Part shown: piece after piece, positions 1 through 10,572 of the stretch
How positions within the stretch are numbered: position 1 is the first letter of the stretch
How the letters are laid out: each line of letters begins with the position of its first letter
Origin: Stentor coeruleus
Taxonomy: Eukaryota; Ciliophora; Heterotrichea; Heterotrichida; Stentoridae
Direction of reading: 5' to 3'
Length of the DNA stretch: 64,000 nucleotides
Assembly (NCBI GenBank): GCA_001970955.1
Contig: MPUH01000121.1
Coordinates: 37,318-101,317, forward strand
Translations under genes and position numbers: made by a program
The notes under the pieces: generated by a model
What the model saw: the letters and a program-made list of their open reading frames with translations, nothing else
Database searches by the model: none
What the model was told of the DNA's origin: nothing

Positions 1-499
1 AAGTTTATATTTTATTTGTTAATAAAACATTAGCATCATATATTGCAGTATTTACTACTAAGTCTATGTTTATTTTGAGTGAAGGGTGAAAAAACAACTT
101 TTTGTACTACTTTTATTAATGATTTTGATTTCTTTTTATTGACTCTATTAATTTAAGTTAATAATATCAGTTATTCAATTTCTTTAAAGCACTAATAATT
201 AAAAACTTAATTTGAAGAATTAAAAGCAATATTCCTTCAACAACACATATTTCCCATAATCTAAAAAATAAACTCTTTCAATACATTATTTCCTCTTCTC
301 CAGCCCATATCACTTTTATCCAAAAAAAAAAACATTTTCCTTCATTCACACATATTTCCCATAATCCAATGCAATAAATCACAAACCAAAACCTTCAAAA
401 GACTTCGAAGCCAAAAGTCGTCTGCATCACAATAAATCAAGTTATTCATCACAACATGCATTAACCCCAAGATGCAATAATAAAACAAGTCCTTCTGAA

Positions 500-844
500 A
501 TGACTTCTATGAAACATGAACTTTCTGAATTGAAAAAAACATTGAATGAAACTCTTTCAGAAGTAGCTTTAGTAAAAAAACAATATGAACAAGAGACTAA
601 AACACTTCAAACATCTTATGAAGAACTAAAAAAAGAATTCGAGACTCTTAGGTTTGAAAAAGATGAACGACAAACAAAACAAACCTATGGAATTGAAGAA
701 TACAGCCAATTAACCCTTGAACTCATTGGCTTACGTACTGAAATTGATCGTCTAAGCAACCTTTATGATCGTGAAAGACGAAACAATCATATGCGTATAA
801 TCGAAAATAAACTTCATGAAAGTCTTTTAGAAGATTTGAATTAA
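500..844 (+). CDS. Small coiled-coil protein, function unknown
   Basis: 114 residues, almost entirely charged heptad-like helix (repeated Leu with Glu/Lys, for example around LKKTLNETLSE), so a coiled coil is the only supported property. I chose the ATG at 500; the same frame stays open upstream to about 365 without an ATG and without a recognisable 15-nt intron, so the real N-terminus could lie further left. The stop is only 7 nt from the convergent stop of the GAF gene. No family recognised. Confidence 0.6.
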   Translation: MTSMKHELSELKKTLNETLSEVALVKKQYEQETKTLQTSYEELKKEFETLRFEKDERQTKQTYGIEEYSQLTLELIGLRTEIDRLSNLYDRERRNNHMRIIENKLHESLLEDLN

Positions 845-851
845 GCACAAA

Positions 852-2765
852 CTAATCATAAAAGTCAATAAATATTAAATAAGAAGGATAATCTTCTAAT
901 CCTGAAACCTTAACATACTGAATATTAGCAAATCCATCTTTAGTATTCAAGCTTTTAAATGATAAATTCTCTTCGGATTTAACACTATCTAAATAACTCT
1001 CAAGGATTTCAGGATATAATCTTAAAGCTTCAGTTATATTAGCCCCAATAATTTCTTCTGACTTTAGTTCAAGCATTTTTGAGGCTGATAAGTTAAGTTT
1101 TTGGATGATACTTTGGTTGTTTATATGAAGAATTTTTGTAGAGATGTTTTGAAGGCAAAATTCGTTTATGTCTGCTGTGTAAAGGACTGAACTTAGGTTT
1201 TGTGCTGATTCGAATATGGCTTGGATTGTTTGAGAGAGGGATTCAAGGCGTTTTTCATCTGTTTTACTGAATTTGGCTAAGTTTTTTTTGTTAAGACATT
1301 CTAGGACACCTATTGTTGATATGGGCACAGCGAGGATTTCTCGGGTTGTGAAATTTGTGTTTTTGTCGATGTCCTTGAAAAAACTTGGGTGCTGGCTGTC
1401 TGCATTGATGACCGTGTTTGTTTGATAAGCTAAACCAGCTATACCTTTATCTATAGGAAAGCTTATGGAACCTGATATGCCGAGGGAGACTATTGAGGTA
1501 AGATACTTGCTTGTGGAGTCGTATAGGAAAATACTAACCCGTTCACAATTTAATAACTCACTAATGCTCTCACACAATTTATAAAGCACTGGGGATAAAA
1601 GTGCAGATTTACAGCTTTCAATACTTCCTTTATTCAAAGATAAACTTCTCTTAACCATACTCATTTTTTCTCTACTTTCCTGTCCAATTTGTCCATACGC
1701 TAACTGTTTTGAAACATGCATCATCAACACAATATCCTCCTTCATAAACTCAGTTTTTTTATTCGCACATTCCAAAATCCCCAATACTTTATCATTAATT
1801 TTAATTTGCACACAAGCCAAATTCCTTGTGACAAAATTGCAAATCTGATCATAATTTTTATCAAATCTTGAATCTTCATGTGCAACTGAAATTATCAAAG
1901 GTTCATCAACATATGCGAAATGGCCAAAGTTTTTTTCTACAGTAATAGCTTCAGGCATATCAGAAGTTACGGCAATTGAATATAAAGTATTATCATCATA
2001 AGCTAAAACAGTTATTTTTTCAACTTCAAGTATATCAACAAGCATTTCAAGGGTTCTTGGAAGGAAGATTTCAGGGGAGTTTAAAAATGCTACATTTCTT
2101 AGACTGAGAAAAAAACTTAAGCTTTCAAACAATATTGTCCTTGCTTTGTGAAGGAACATATCTTGGCTTGTTTTTCCTAATAAGAAACGTACAACTTTTT
2201 GCATTTCCTCTCGGCTTAGTTGTGCGTCGAGGATATTTTTTAAGAATTCAGCTTCTTTGAAGTCTTGATATAAATTGTTTTGTAATGATGCATCGAATAT
2301 AAAACTTTTGGTAGATAAGGTTTGGGGGTTGAGTTTTGATGACTGAGAAATTGTATTCATAACACTACTAAGATCAACACTCAATGATTTAGCTTTAAGT
2401 TTCTTTTTGTTTTTTGGGATAATTGGGCTTAGCCGAAAAATGTTATCATCAGGTAAATTTGGAAGTGGAGGTAAAACATCATTAAGCTCTTCTGTTATAT
2501 GTTTTGATAGTATGCCTATTATCTGTTTGAGCTGTGCGTTATTTTTTTCCAGGTTCAAGATTTTTCTTTCATGCTTTTTCAGAGTAAGTTTCAGAGAATG
2601 TATGATAGATTCTTTTTCAAAAAGCTTATCTTGAAAATCAGAAACTTTATGCGTAGGGCTTTTGGTTTTCTTATACTTTCTGACAGTTTTTTTCGCTTCA
2701 TATCTTATATTCCTAGCAAGTCTTGGTACCGGGCTTAAATGCAAACTATAATAAGAATCAGACAT
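852..2765 (-). CDS. GAF-GAF-PAS sensor-like protein
   Basis: 637 residues in one exon. A basic N-terminus is followed by a coiled coil (about residues 45-100), then two GAF domains (about 215-365 and 385-530; the second carries CERVSIFLYDSTSKYL and FPIDKGIAGLAYQTN), and a C-terminal PAS-like segment with the IIGANITEAL pattern. GAF pairs like these occur in cyclic nucleotide phosphodiesterases and in ciliate signalling proteins, but no HD phosphodiesterase, cyclase or kinase domain follows, so this is probably a non-enzymatic sensor or scaffold. Start context is tatATG. The Lys/Glu-rich gene ends 59 nt upstream on the same strand. Ligand unknown. Confidence 0.85.
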   Translation of the reverse strand: MSDSYYSLHLSPVPRLARNIRYEAKKTVRKYKKTKSPTHKVSDFQDKLFEKESIIHSLKLTLKKHERKILNLEKNNAQLKQIIGILSKHITEELNDVLPPLPNLPDDNIFRLSPIIPKNKKKLKAKSLSVDLSSVMNTISQSSKLNPQTLSTKSFIFDASLQNNLYQDFKEAEFLKNILDAQLSREEMQKVVRFLLGKTSQDMFLHKARTILFESLSFFLSLRNVAFLNSPEIFLPRTLEMLVDILEVEKITVLAYDDNTLYSIAVTSDMPEAITVEKNFGHFAYVDEPLIISVAHEDSRFDKNYDQICNFVTRNLACVQIKINDKVLGILECANKKTEFMKEDIVLMMHVSKQLAYGQIGQESREKMSMVKRSLSLNKGSIESCKSALLSPVLYKLCESISELLNCERVSIFLYDSTSKYLTSIVSLGISGSISFPIDKGIAGLAYQTNTVINADSQHPSFFKDIDKNTNFTTREILAVPISTIGVLECLNKKNLAKFSKTDEKRLESLSQTIQAIFESAQNLSSVLYTADINEFCLQNISTKILHINNQSIIQKLNLSASKMLELKSEEIIGANITEALRLYPEILESYLDSVKSEENLSFKSLNTKDGFANIQYVKVSGLEDYPSYLIFIDFYD

Positions 2766-2824
2766 ATATATGTTAAAACTAACATAATCTTATCTAGTAT
2801 AATTTTTTCCATATACCTAACAAT

Positions 2825-3334
2825 CTATTTGTAATTATGGAGCTTATCCTTCTTTTGGTTCTTCTTACTTTTCTCATTCCTTGCTGCGATTTCTAACCTA
2901 ACATTTTCGAATACTTCTTTCTTAGGCTTACCCTTTTTACCTTTTGACTTTTTTTCTTGTTTTTGATCTGCTTTCTCCTCTTCAGTCTTTTCAGCTTGTC
3001 CTTCAGGATTTGTTCCAAGTTCAGCAAGAAGTTTATTCAATTCTTCAAGTTCTTTTTCTTTTATTTCTTTTTTTGATGCTGTAGTTCCATCAGGTCTTGA
3101 GATTTTTGTTGTGGTTTTTGATTCGCTTGTATTTACTAGTTTCGTCACAAGATTTGGGTCAACTTTTTCTTCAGGTTCTTCTTTTTCCTTTTTCGCTTTG
3201 GACTTTTTCTTGCTCTTCGTAGATTTAGATGCGGATTCTATAGCAGGAAGTGATGTGATGATATTTTCGCCTTCATGTTCTTCAGGCTCTTCCTCATCAG
3301 ATTCGCTGTCTGCCCATTTTCTTCTAGCTTCCAT
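2825..3334 (-). CDS. Lys/Glu-rich low-complexity protein
   Basis: 169 residues. The N-terminus reads RRKWADSESDEEEPEE, followed by long runs of Lys, Glu and Ser and a helical stretch around KELEELNKLLAELG. The composition suggests an intrinsically disordered, possibly nucleic-acid- or ribosome-associated protein, but no domain can be named. It lies in tandem with the GAF gene, 59 nt between its stop and the next ATG. Frame and ATG are clear (gaaATGGAAGC context). Confidence 0.7.
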   Translation of the reverse strand: MEARRKWADSESDEEEPEEHEGENIITSLPAIESASKSTKSKKKSKAKKEKEEPEEKVDPNLVTKLVNTSESKTTTKISRPDGTTASKKEIKEKELEELNKLLAELGTNPEGQAEKTEEEKADQKQEKKSKGKKGKPKKEVFENVRLEIAARNEKSKKNQKKDKLHNYK

Positions 3335-3624
3335 TTATTCTTTCTAAGCCCAATAAATCATTTTTCTGAAATCTTAGATTTCATATCTAAATAGTCTGTT
3401 TTTCGGTGTCACAGGTAAAAATGTATTTTTTATATTATTTTGCCTAATAAATTGCTTTTTTTTTCTATGTTTGGATGTTTTTTTAAGGTAAATTCATATA
3501 TTTATGTGATAAAAGCTTTAATAATTATTAATAATAAGAAATTACCTTATATCAGCTTTAGGGTGCAATGATCTTAGTCATGTGTTCAAGTATATTCCAA
3601 AGTTTTTTTAGTTTGAAATTGAAA

Positions 3625-3907
3625 TAACTTATACAACAACAAGAAGACTTTATCTTGAAGTCATAAAATGCCTAGACCTAAATAAAAATTTTTTTTTGTC
3701 TGTAGTAATGAGTCTAACCCTTTAAACATTAAGGAAAATATTACTTATAATCAGAATAGAACTAANTAACTTATACAACAACAAGAAGACTTTATCTTGA
3801 AGTCATAAAATGCCTAGACCTAAATAAAAAATTTTTTTTGTCTGTAGTAATGAGTCTAACCCTTTAAACATTAAGGAAATATATTACTTTATAATCAGAA
3901 TAGAACT
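3625..3907. repeat. Unmerged contig overlap around a single-N gap at 3766
   Basis: About 141 nt ending at 3765 is repeated almost identically from 3767 to about 3907; copies differ only in homopolymer or short AT-run lengths. This is what a scaffold join of two overlapping contig ends looks like, so one copy is probably not real. Confidence 0.85.
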
Positions 3908-3997
3908 AGTTCTTTATATATTGTCAGTAGAAGTGGAAATTTTAAGTTGATAAAAAGTTTGTTAGTTTTAGATACAATATGGATATTATAAACTATG

Positions 3998-4190
3998 CCT
4001 GATACACAAATTAGTAGATTATAGTGATTGTGGCGATAACAAAAATATTAAGTTTTTGATTGATTGTGACGCGGATATTGATAATAATTATTAACCCAAA
4101 CTTCTCAGTTATCAAAGCATAAATTAGCCCTTGGACACAATCATCTTAAATTGGAAGTGGTCATATACTTAATATAATTCTTAACATTAA
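3998..4190 (+). pseudogene. Probable ankyrin-repeat relic
   Basis: In a region without open genes, two short in-order stretches match the ankyrin consensus: NIKFLIDCDADIDNN (about 4055-4098) and, after a frame change and a stop, GHNHLKLEVVIYLI (about 4131-4175). These fit the 'x-x-FLI-x-x-GADIN' and 'G-H-L-E-V-V-K-Y-L-I' parts of adjacent repeats. No start or long frame remains. A chance resemblance is possible; the order and spacing argue for a decayed ankyrin gene. Confidence 0.4.
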
Positions 4191-4312
4191 CACAACTAGA
4201 TCAAGTAAATTTCCATATTTTTTTCTATAGCAACCTAAACTTCTAAATTTTCATCATAATCCTCCAACATCCAAACCTTATGCATATCTAAAAACAATTA
4301 ACTTACAAAATA

Positions 4313-5080
4313 TCACACCGACCTATCAAACTTTCTCAAACAATTCGGACAGCTTCCTTTCCTCATAAGCCAATTATCTATACAAGGTAAATGAAATTTA
4401 TGTTGACATGGGGTAATCCTAATTTTCTCTCCTTTCTGAAATCTATCCAAGCATATTGAGCATACAAATTCTTCTTCACTAGGAAATTCCTCAACAGTAA
4501 TTCGACTAATATTTAATGGAGTTAATCCTTGTGGTTCTTGATTTAATAAAGGAGCTTCAATACCATCATATTGTCCAAGAAGTAAATCATATTCTCTTTG
4601 AAGACTAATATTTTGATAATATGATATAGCTGTATATGATATATATGTTGTATATCCAATAATCCATGAATAAAATATAATAATCCACATAAAAAGATAC
4701 CAGCGGACTTGTTCATCAAAACAAGGGGTTTCTTGGAAGTATTCTTCAGCAAACCAAAATGTCCCAATTATGCCAAAAATGCAGAAAATTGGGTAAAGGA
4801 TGAAGACTGTGAGGATTGTGAAAGCTTTGAATTCTGGTCTGAATAAAAAGGTTTCTTCATCGTTGTTGATTGATGATAAGAAAAGAACTTCTGATAATTT
4901 GAATAGAGGTAAAAGACTTGATTCGGTAAGAAGCCAGATGTGTAAAGGCTTGGTACAGGTACTAGATAAGAATTACGAGTAGTCCCATTGATTGGAAAAA
5001 ACACTAAAGTAAGCGTAAAGAACAACGACTATTATAAGATAGTCTGCACTATATGGGTTTTACTATGAGATTCTAGACAT
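4313..5080 (-). CDS. Membrane-anchored RING-H2 E3 ubiquitin ligase-like protein
   Basis: Three exons joined by two 15-nt introns (4962-4976, 5049-5063) give 245 residues starting MSRISYADYLIIVVVLYAY. The N-terminal half is hydrophobic with about four membrane segments (residues about 8-22, 38-52, 85-108 and 120-145). The C-terminus is a RING-H2 finger: C-S-I-C, then C-Q-H-K-F-H and C-P-N-C, the C3H2C3 spacing of E2-recruiting ubiquitin ligases. It probably ubiquitinates proteins at an internal or plasma membrane. Without the introns only the RING half (from 4690) is open, so the splice model is needed for the upstream membrane part. Substrate unknown. Confidence 0.85.
4962..4976 (-). other. 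15-nt intron (RING gene, intron 2)
   Basis: GTAATTCTTATCTAG on the minus strand. Removing it joins the N-terminal membrane exon in frame with the exon reading STCTKPLHIWLL. A at position 10. Confidence 0.85.
5049..5063 (-). other. 15-nt intron (RING gene, intron 1)
   Basis: GTAAAACCCATATAG on the minus strand, only 17 nt after the A of the start codon. Removing it eliminates two in-frame stops. A at position 10. Confidence 0.85.
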
Positions 5081-5263
5081 TTGTAAAATTATTAATTATG
5101 ATTTTTGTATTAAGGGAGGAAATATTGTTAGTTGGTAGATGGGAAATAATGGAAATAAATAATAATGGGCTTTAAGATTGGAAATAGGAATGATAGTTTA
5201 TGGCTTTAGAACTTTTAGGATTTATTTATCATGTAATTAGAGAAAGGAGGATTATTAAAGTTA

Positions 5264-6592
5264 TTACTTAATATTGTATAGATTGTGTTTTGCTAGAGAA
5301 TTCTGTTCTTCTTCAAGCTTCCATCTTTGGAATATCCTTGGAGATAAAAAGCCACTAGCACTTGCCACAGCAAAACTAATCGCCATAACAACTACTGTGA
5401 ATTCTCCTAGTAAAAAACTAGAAAACACATTCCCACACACATTATCATGTATATTCCTGCATAATTTCTCTATATAAAAGCTGTTTTTCATTTTCCCAAT
5501 ACTTTTACTCGCTTCTTCTAAAATAACAAAACTATTAATCCACATATTATCCTCTAAGCTCCTTTCCATATATTTAACTTCTGTATACGAATTAACAGGA
5601 AATCCTTGTATTTGTGAAACATGAGATTTTGTTATTTCAAGAATTTTTGTCAGATCCTTTTGGCTGATTTTTAAAAGGTCTTTTGATGACTGGGAGTAAT
5701 CTGAAAAGTAAAACCCGAGCTCAAAACCATCAACAGGTAAGGACTTGTCATCAGTGCATTCAATAATCTGTTCACAGAAATCAGTACTCGCTACTCTTTG
5801 AACAACATAAGGGACAATGACTAAAAAGTCCAAACTTACCATAACAGCCATAGAAATAGCTAAAGCATGACCCAAAGACTCGATTTTTAAAACAAAACTT
5901 AGAGCTCCAATAGCAAATACAATAAACCCAAGACTAAAAACCACTAAAGTCACAATAACCCTCCTATTATTCATCATTTTCACATCTTTATAAAACTCCC
6001 TCGCTTTAATCAACCCATCTTCACTTTCTTTTAAAGGCCTTTTCATGATCTCAGTCTTAACTCTGTTCCCATCAATAGCATGCATCATATTGTAACTAAT
6101 CAAATTTCTATATGTGTTTTGGGTTTCAAAAAACACTTCTTTAGCGTTATTTGAAGTCATTCTCAAAAGTATTTCTGTCTTTTCTGTTATTTCAGAGCTT
6201 TCTACTAATAAACTAGTCCCTGATACAAAAAAAAGTACAAATCCTAATATAAGAACTACTCCTGGTGTCCATCTAGTAATAGTTGTAAATTCAGTGTTTT
6301 TAAGCTTTTTGCCTCCAAAGTACCCAAAGCGGAAACGTAAGTAAAAGACTATTAAAAAACATATTATTGCCAAGGAACTAAGGAGAAATGCCCACCATGA
6401 TTCAGTTATAAGACCTTCATAATATGAACTTTCTTCAGGAGTAAAGCGATTTGAGATTAGATTAAAGCTTAAGTCACGACGGATTCTACTGTTTTTGTCA
6501 GCGAGGAGCTCAAGTAAAGTTGTGTTTAAAGTTGAAGTATAGCTTCTGACAAATAGCACAAGGCTTAGGTTTAACAGAGTTTTTTTGATCAT
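5264..6592 (-). CDS. Five-span membrane protein, prominin/tweety-like topology
   Basis: 442 residues. A cleavable-looking signal peptide (KKTLLNLSLVLFV) is followed by five hydrophobic segments at about residues 66-88, 110-130, 212-232, 240-262 and 398-420, leaving two long loops. The second loop holds paired cysteines (DFCEQIIEC and KLCRNIHDNVCGN). This signal-plus-five-span plan with two large extracellular loops is that of prominins and tweety-like proteins, which organise membrane protrusions or act as lipid-binding or anion-conducting proteins. Assignment rests on topology rather than a diagnostic motif. Single exon, good start context (aaATGATC). Confidence 0.65.
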   Translation of the reverse strand: MIKKTLLNLSLVLFVRSYTSTLNTTLLELLADKNSRIRRDLSFNLISNRFTPEESSYYEGLITESWWAFLLSSLAIICFLIVFYLRFRFGYFGGKKLKNTEFTTITRWTPGVVLILGFVLFFVSGTSLLVESSEITEKTEILLRMTSNNAKEVFFETQNTYRNLISYNMMHAIDGNRVKTEIMKRPLKESEDGLIKAREFYKDVKMMNNRRVIVTLVVFSLGFIVFAIGALSFVLKIESLGHALAISMAVMVSLDFLVIVPYVVQRVASTDFCEQIIECTDDKSLPVDGFELGFYFSDYSQSSKDLLKISQKDLTKILEITKSHVSQIQGFPVNSYTEVKYMERSLEDNMWINSFVILEEASKSIGKMKNSFYIEKLCRNIHDNVCGNVFSSFLLGEFTVVVMAISFAVASASGFLSPRIFQRWKLEEEQNSLAKHNLYNIK

Positions 6593-7874
6593 TTAATTTT
6601 ACCGTTAAAAATAATTTTGATTTATAGAGAGGAATGAAAGATAAGAAAAATCGATATGTGAGATTATGATGTTGATAGAAAGAGATGGGAGTGTTTATGT
6701 GTAGAGAATGTTTGATTAGAAGGGTTTTAGAAGGTTTTAGTATTTGGGTATAATTGAGATGTATGAGTATTTGAAAAAATTATGGATGAGGTTTTGTGAT
6801 TATGGAGGTTGTTAGATGAGATATTTTGAGATTATGAATATGATACTTTTATGAGTTGGAAAGAAATTATTTATGGATTTTATATTGGAAAATCATTTTT
6901 TTTTTAGAGGATATCGAAATATGACTATGCTACTTGATAAGAAAACTTTAACATGAATTGTTTGATTTAAATATTCTTGAAAAAAAGTGGGAAATATTAA
7001 CTTTAAAATATTGAATGTGTGAAAAGTGTTAACAGATAATCAAAATTTAGATGATGATGATGAAGAAATACTATCTAATTATTCAATATAATAAACATAC
7101 TTTAAACTGTAAAAGCGACAAAATTTAGAAAATTTAAGTACATTTTAAATATTTTAAAGCTATTATACTCTTAAAAGATTCTAGATATGCCATATCAAAT
7201 AAACAGCGCAAAATTTGATAAGTTAAAGCTGTTTACTCTTTAAAGATTCTGAATATGTAGTATTTTTTAATGATCAAAATTTCAATTTAGAAAAGGTTTA
7301 TAAAAATATTGCGTAGCAAATTATATATATTTATGATAAAAACTTTAAGAATTATCAGAAAACCAATTTTTGGGAAAAATTGAAACAAACGGACATATAT
7401 ACACATTTTATACAAAAAAATGAACTGATAATCACTTTTTGCAAACTAATCTAAAATACCATTAAAAATTTAAAAACCACAACTATTTTAGCATAAACTT
7501 ATATAAATAGAAGATATAATCTATCATAAATATACCAAAAATATAAGCTTTTTTATAATATCTTTATTATTTAATATTCATCTAACTAGTATACTTACAA
7601 TATTTTCATTAAAAGCATTGAATGACAACCAAATCTTTAACTAAAAAAATCAACATAAATCCTAAATGAGTCTCTTGAAAAAATAAAAACTTAAACTTAT
7701 ATAAACAACCTATATTTTCTTAATAACACAAAAAATCAACTAAATCCAAAACCCAATATCCAAATATCATCTATTTTTCATATCCCCACATAAGCCTAAA
7801 ACCTTTTATCTTTATCTATCATAATCCTAAACTTAAGGCAAAATTATTTAACCTTACAAACTACTTTCATACCC
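6593..7874. other. Intergenic, about 1.3 kb, no gene seen
   Basis: AT-rich. The left part is G-rich and C-poor on the + strand, as expected upstream of the minus-strand gene at 6592; the right part (from about 7600) is C-rich, as expected downstream of the minus-strand gene ending at 7875. An imperfect repeat lies at about 7108-7180 and 7204-7262. No convincing frame or RNA. Confidence 0.6.
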
Positions 7875-8474
7875 TCAAATTTTCAAAGAGTTCATTTTCG
7901 CTTCTAATAAATCCTAAATATTCCTTACCATATTCAAATACAAATACATCAAAATTTTCATTTTCCCATTAATTGTCGCATCATCAAACTTAGGAACTTC
8001 CTTCCCTAGATTAATATATTCCTGAACCTTATTTTCAACTTCTCTAGTATTTTCAACAACTCTTTGAGATTTTTCATATACTTCTTCAATAGATTCTACC
8101 TTATTATTCGCTTCAGCAATAGCTTTTTCATTCATAGCTTCTTTAATCCTGTCTAATTCACTTGTCAGCTTGTTTTGTTTATCTATTATTTCATTAAGTA
8201 AATTATCGATTTCGTTATGAGCTCGGCATTGGTTTATAAGAACTTTTCTATAAGCGACGATTTTGTCTTCTGAATCAAAAAGTCTTCGAAAACAATTTTC
8301 AGCTTCTTTTTCCCATTGGTTTACAAATTCGATATTCTGGTTGTAATCTTCATACCACTTTGACGTAATTTTACAGATTTCTCTGTTGTTTTGGTTTGGG
8401 TTTAAAGGTTGTCCTCCAGCATTTTTTTCTGGTCCCTTAGCAAAAAGAGTTGGGTTCATATAATTATTATACAA
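7875..8474 (-). CDS. Nup62/Nsp1-type coiled-coil nucleoporin
   Basis: Two exons (intron 7914-7928) encode 194 residues. After a short Asn/Pro-rich start, a continuous coiled coil begins at about residue 33 (ICKITSKWYEDYNQNIEF) and resembles the C-terminal domain of Nsp1/Nup62, which assembles with Nup54 and Nup58 in the central channel of the nuclear pore. Splicing replaces the unspliced end with DLLEAKMNSLKI, which fits the family's usual C-terminal helix. There is no long FG-repeat region before the coiled coil, unlike animal or yeast Nup62. Family call is by pattern and moderately sure. Confidence 0.65.
7914..7928 (-). other. 15-nt intron (Nup62-like gene)
   Basis: GTAAGGAATATTTAG on the minus strand, with the TAG in frame as a stop if unspliced. 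Removal adds 12 residues. A at position 10. Confidence 0.8.
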
Positions 8475-8994
8475 GATTTATAGGTTTAAAAACAAGATTT
8501 TTGTAATTGATTAGAATAAATTTGTGTTATGATTTAGAAAATTAGGATATGAATAGGATTTTATAATCAAATTTTTTTTTTATGAAGTTTTATTATTTAT
8601 AGCTTTAAGGTATATAGATAATTATGATAAATGTATTTATTATTAAGATTTGTATTTATATATGTGTATCTTTTAAGGTTTGATAGGAAAATATATTATT
8701 TAAGATTTTTGATATTTTTGTTAATGAAACAGGAGAACAATATTTTTTAAAGTTTTAGGTATGTAATATAAGATTATAAGTGCTTTAAGATTGAAATTGC
8801 CAATCAGCTTATGGGTTTTATAACACATATATGATATTATATATATAAGATACAAATATCTTTTAGCTATAAAACCTTCCTATTATCAAGACAAATAATA
8901 ACCCATTCCAATTCTTTATCCTAATGTCACTTCCTTTCTTATAAAATCCTATAATCCTCATAAAAAACAAATTTCTCGCCAAGTCATCTAATAA
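8475..8994. promoter_or_regulatory. Divergent intergenic/promoter region with strand-skew switch
   Basis: 520 bp between the divergent starts of the Nup62-like gene and the K+ channel. In 8521-8580 the + strand has 9 G and 1 C; in 8881-8940 it has 2 G and 15 C. The skew flips roughly midway, as at the other divergent gene pairs here. No specific factor site can be named. Confidence 0.5.
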
Positions 8995-10572
8995 ATGGAC
9001 TTTACCAAAGTAACTCCTGAAAAAATCCAAGAAGATTCATTTGAGTCCCGCCGTCCAGCTCTTTTTGGAGGTATTGATAACAACAATGTCATCCGTAAAC
9101 GTCATTATCCACATAACAGTACTTGGAACAGCGTTGATGATCGTGATCCAGGGACTTTCGAAGTTCCACAAATTAACAAACATCTTAAGCGTTTAGCTTT
9201 AGAAGAGCTTAAAAATGATGATAACATCCTAGCAATTCTCTCAGCTTTATGCGCAGGATTTGCTTTAGCAGAAAATGAAGAAACTTTCTATAGAATCCCT
9301 GAAAATGAATCTTATACACTTTATTTAAGACTTGGGATTGTGATTTTTAGTTTAGCTAGTGTGCTTTGGGTTGTAAGAAGGTATCAAATGATTTTATTGC
9401 TTGAAGTACTTAAATATACTGTTGGGACTAGTGATTCACTTATGACAACAGGGCTTTATAAACCGATGATGCTTGAGATTTTGATTAATTGTATATTTTC
9501 TCCTCCAGGGTATGATTATTTCTTTAGTTTTGACACTTTGGGGTATACAATTACATATTCGATTGATGATATTTTTACATTTTTCGCTTTGTTGAGGCTT
9601 TATAACTTACTCAGACTTTTCGGCCACCATAGTGTCTATACACAATCTACAGCTGAGACGGTTTGTGAAAGACATGGGCAGTCTGCTGATGCAGTATTTG
9701 CCCTAAAAAGCTACATACAAGACAGTCCATTTGTAGGTATCATTATTGTGTTTTTAAGTATTTCACTTTTCAGTGCTGCATGTATGAGAATTGCTGAACG
9801 ACCTGAGAGATACACTGATGGTGAATATACCCAAAGTAGTCTTGAAAATCTTACGGACAATTTATGGGTAATTTTCTATACAACAACAACTGTTGGTTAT
9901 GGAAATATATACCCTGTTACTCATATGGGTCGTTTAACCTGTATAATTGCCTGTATCTTTGGGAATATGTATTTAGGAATGCTCGTTGTAGCCATACATC
10001 AAAAAATGGATCATGACAACAATGAAAACTTAGCATATTCTTGGATTTATAGATACCACAGCAAATCTTCATTAGAAAACTATGCCAAAAACGCAATCCG
10101 ATGTGCTGTAAAACTCTACTTACTAAGTAAAAAATGGCCCGAAGGATCAATTAGTAGAATCAAACCTAACCCTCAAGTCCAAATTGAAAACAAAACCTTT
10201 GATTTCGACCTTAAATACCTTAGTTTAAAACAATATAGAAAAAAATCAGAAATTTATAGAGAAATGAAAAAATATTTGACTAAAATGGAAAAAGCTGTAA
10301 CACATGCTAGAAATGCTGGGCAAAAAGATGCGGAGACTATAAAACTTATTGATGATACTGTAAGAGTTGATACGTCGTTGATATTGAAAAAAATACAGAA
10401 TATGATTAATAAGGAAACTTTGTTGAATAATAGTAAGATTATAAGTGCACAGCAGAATATGGAACAGAAACTTGCAGAAGTAAATGATAATGTGAATAAT
10501 TTGAGGAAGATATTTAGGAGAGGGTTAAGGAAAAAAACTGGGCATGATAGTAAACGTGATAAGAGTGATTAA
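8995..10572 (+). CDS. SK-like (small-conductance, Ca2+-activated type) potassium channel
   Basis: 525 residues, single exon. Six hydrophobic segments lie between about residues 75 and 340. The pore loop reads TTTTVGYGNIYPVTHMGR (about residue 297), with the GYG potassium filter, followed by the last helix LTCIIACIFGNMYLGMLVV. There is no charged voltage-sensor S4 and no cyclic-nucleotide domain. The long C-terminal tail is helical and basic, starting KQYRKKSEIYREMKKYL, as in SK channels, where this region binds calmodulin. It should carry K+ current at the plasma membrane, possibly coupled to ciliary or contractile Ca2+ signals. The calmodulin link is inference. Confidence 0.85.
   Translation: MDFTKVTPEKIQEDSFESRRPALFGGIDNNNVIRKRHYPHNSTWNSVDDRDPGTFEVPQINKHLKRLALEELKNDDNILAILSALCAGFALAENEETFYRIPENESYTLYLRLGIVIFSLASVLWVVRRYQMILLLEVLKYTVGTSDSLMTTGLYKPMMLEILINCIFSPPGYDYFFSFDTLGYTITYSIDDIFTFFALLRLYNLLRLFGHHSVYTQSTAETVCERHGQSADAVFALKSYIQDSPFVGIIIVFLSISLFSAACMRIAERPERYTDGEYTQSSLENLTDNLWVIFYTTTTVGYGNIYPVTHMGRLTCIIACIFGNMYLGMLVVAIHQKMDHDNNENLAYSWIYRYHSKSSLENYAKNAIRCAVKLYLLSKKWPEGSISRIKPNPQVQIENKTFDFDLKYLSLKQYRKKSEIYREMKKYLTKMEKAVTHARNAGQKDAETIKLIDDTVRVDTSLILKKIQNMINKETLLNNSKIISAQQNMEQKLAEVNDNVNNLRKIFRRGLRKKTGHDSKRDKSD

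Noticed and set aside
4768-5025. 85-residue minus ORF overlapping the RING gene
   Set aside because: Wrong frame; the spliced RING model explains the region with membrane segments and removes the in-frame stops.
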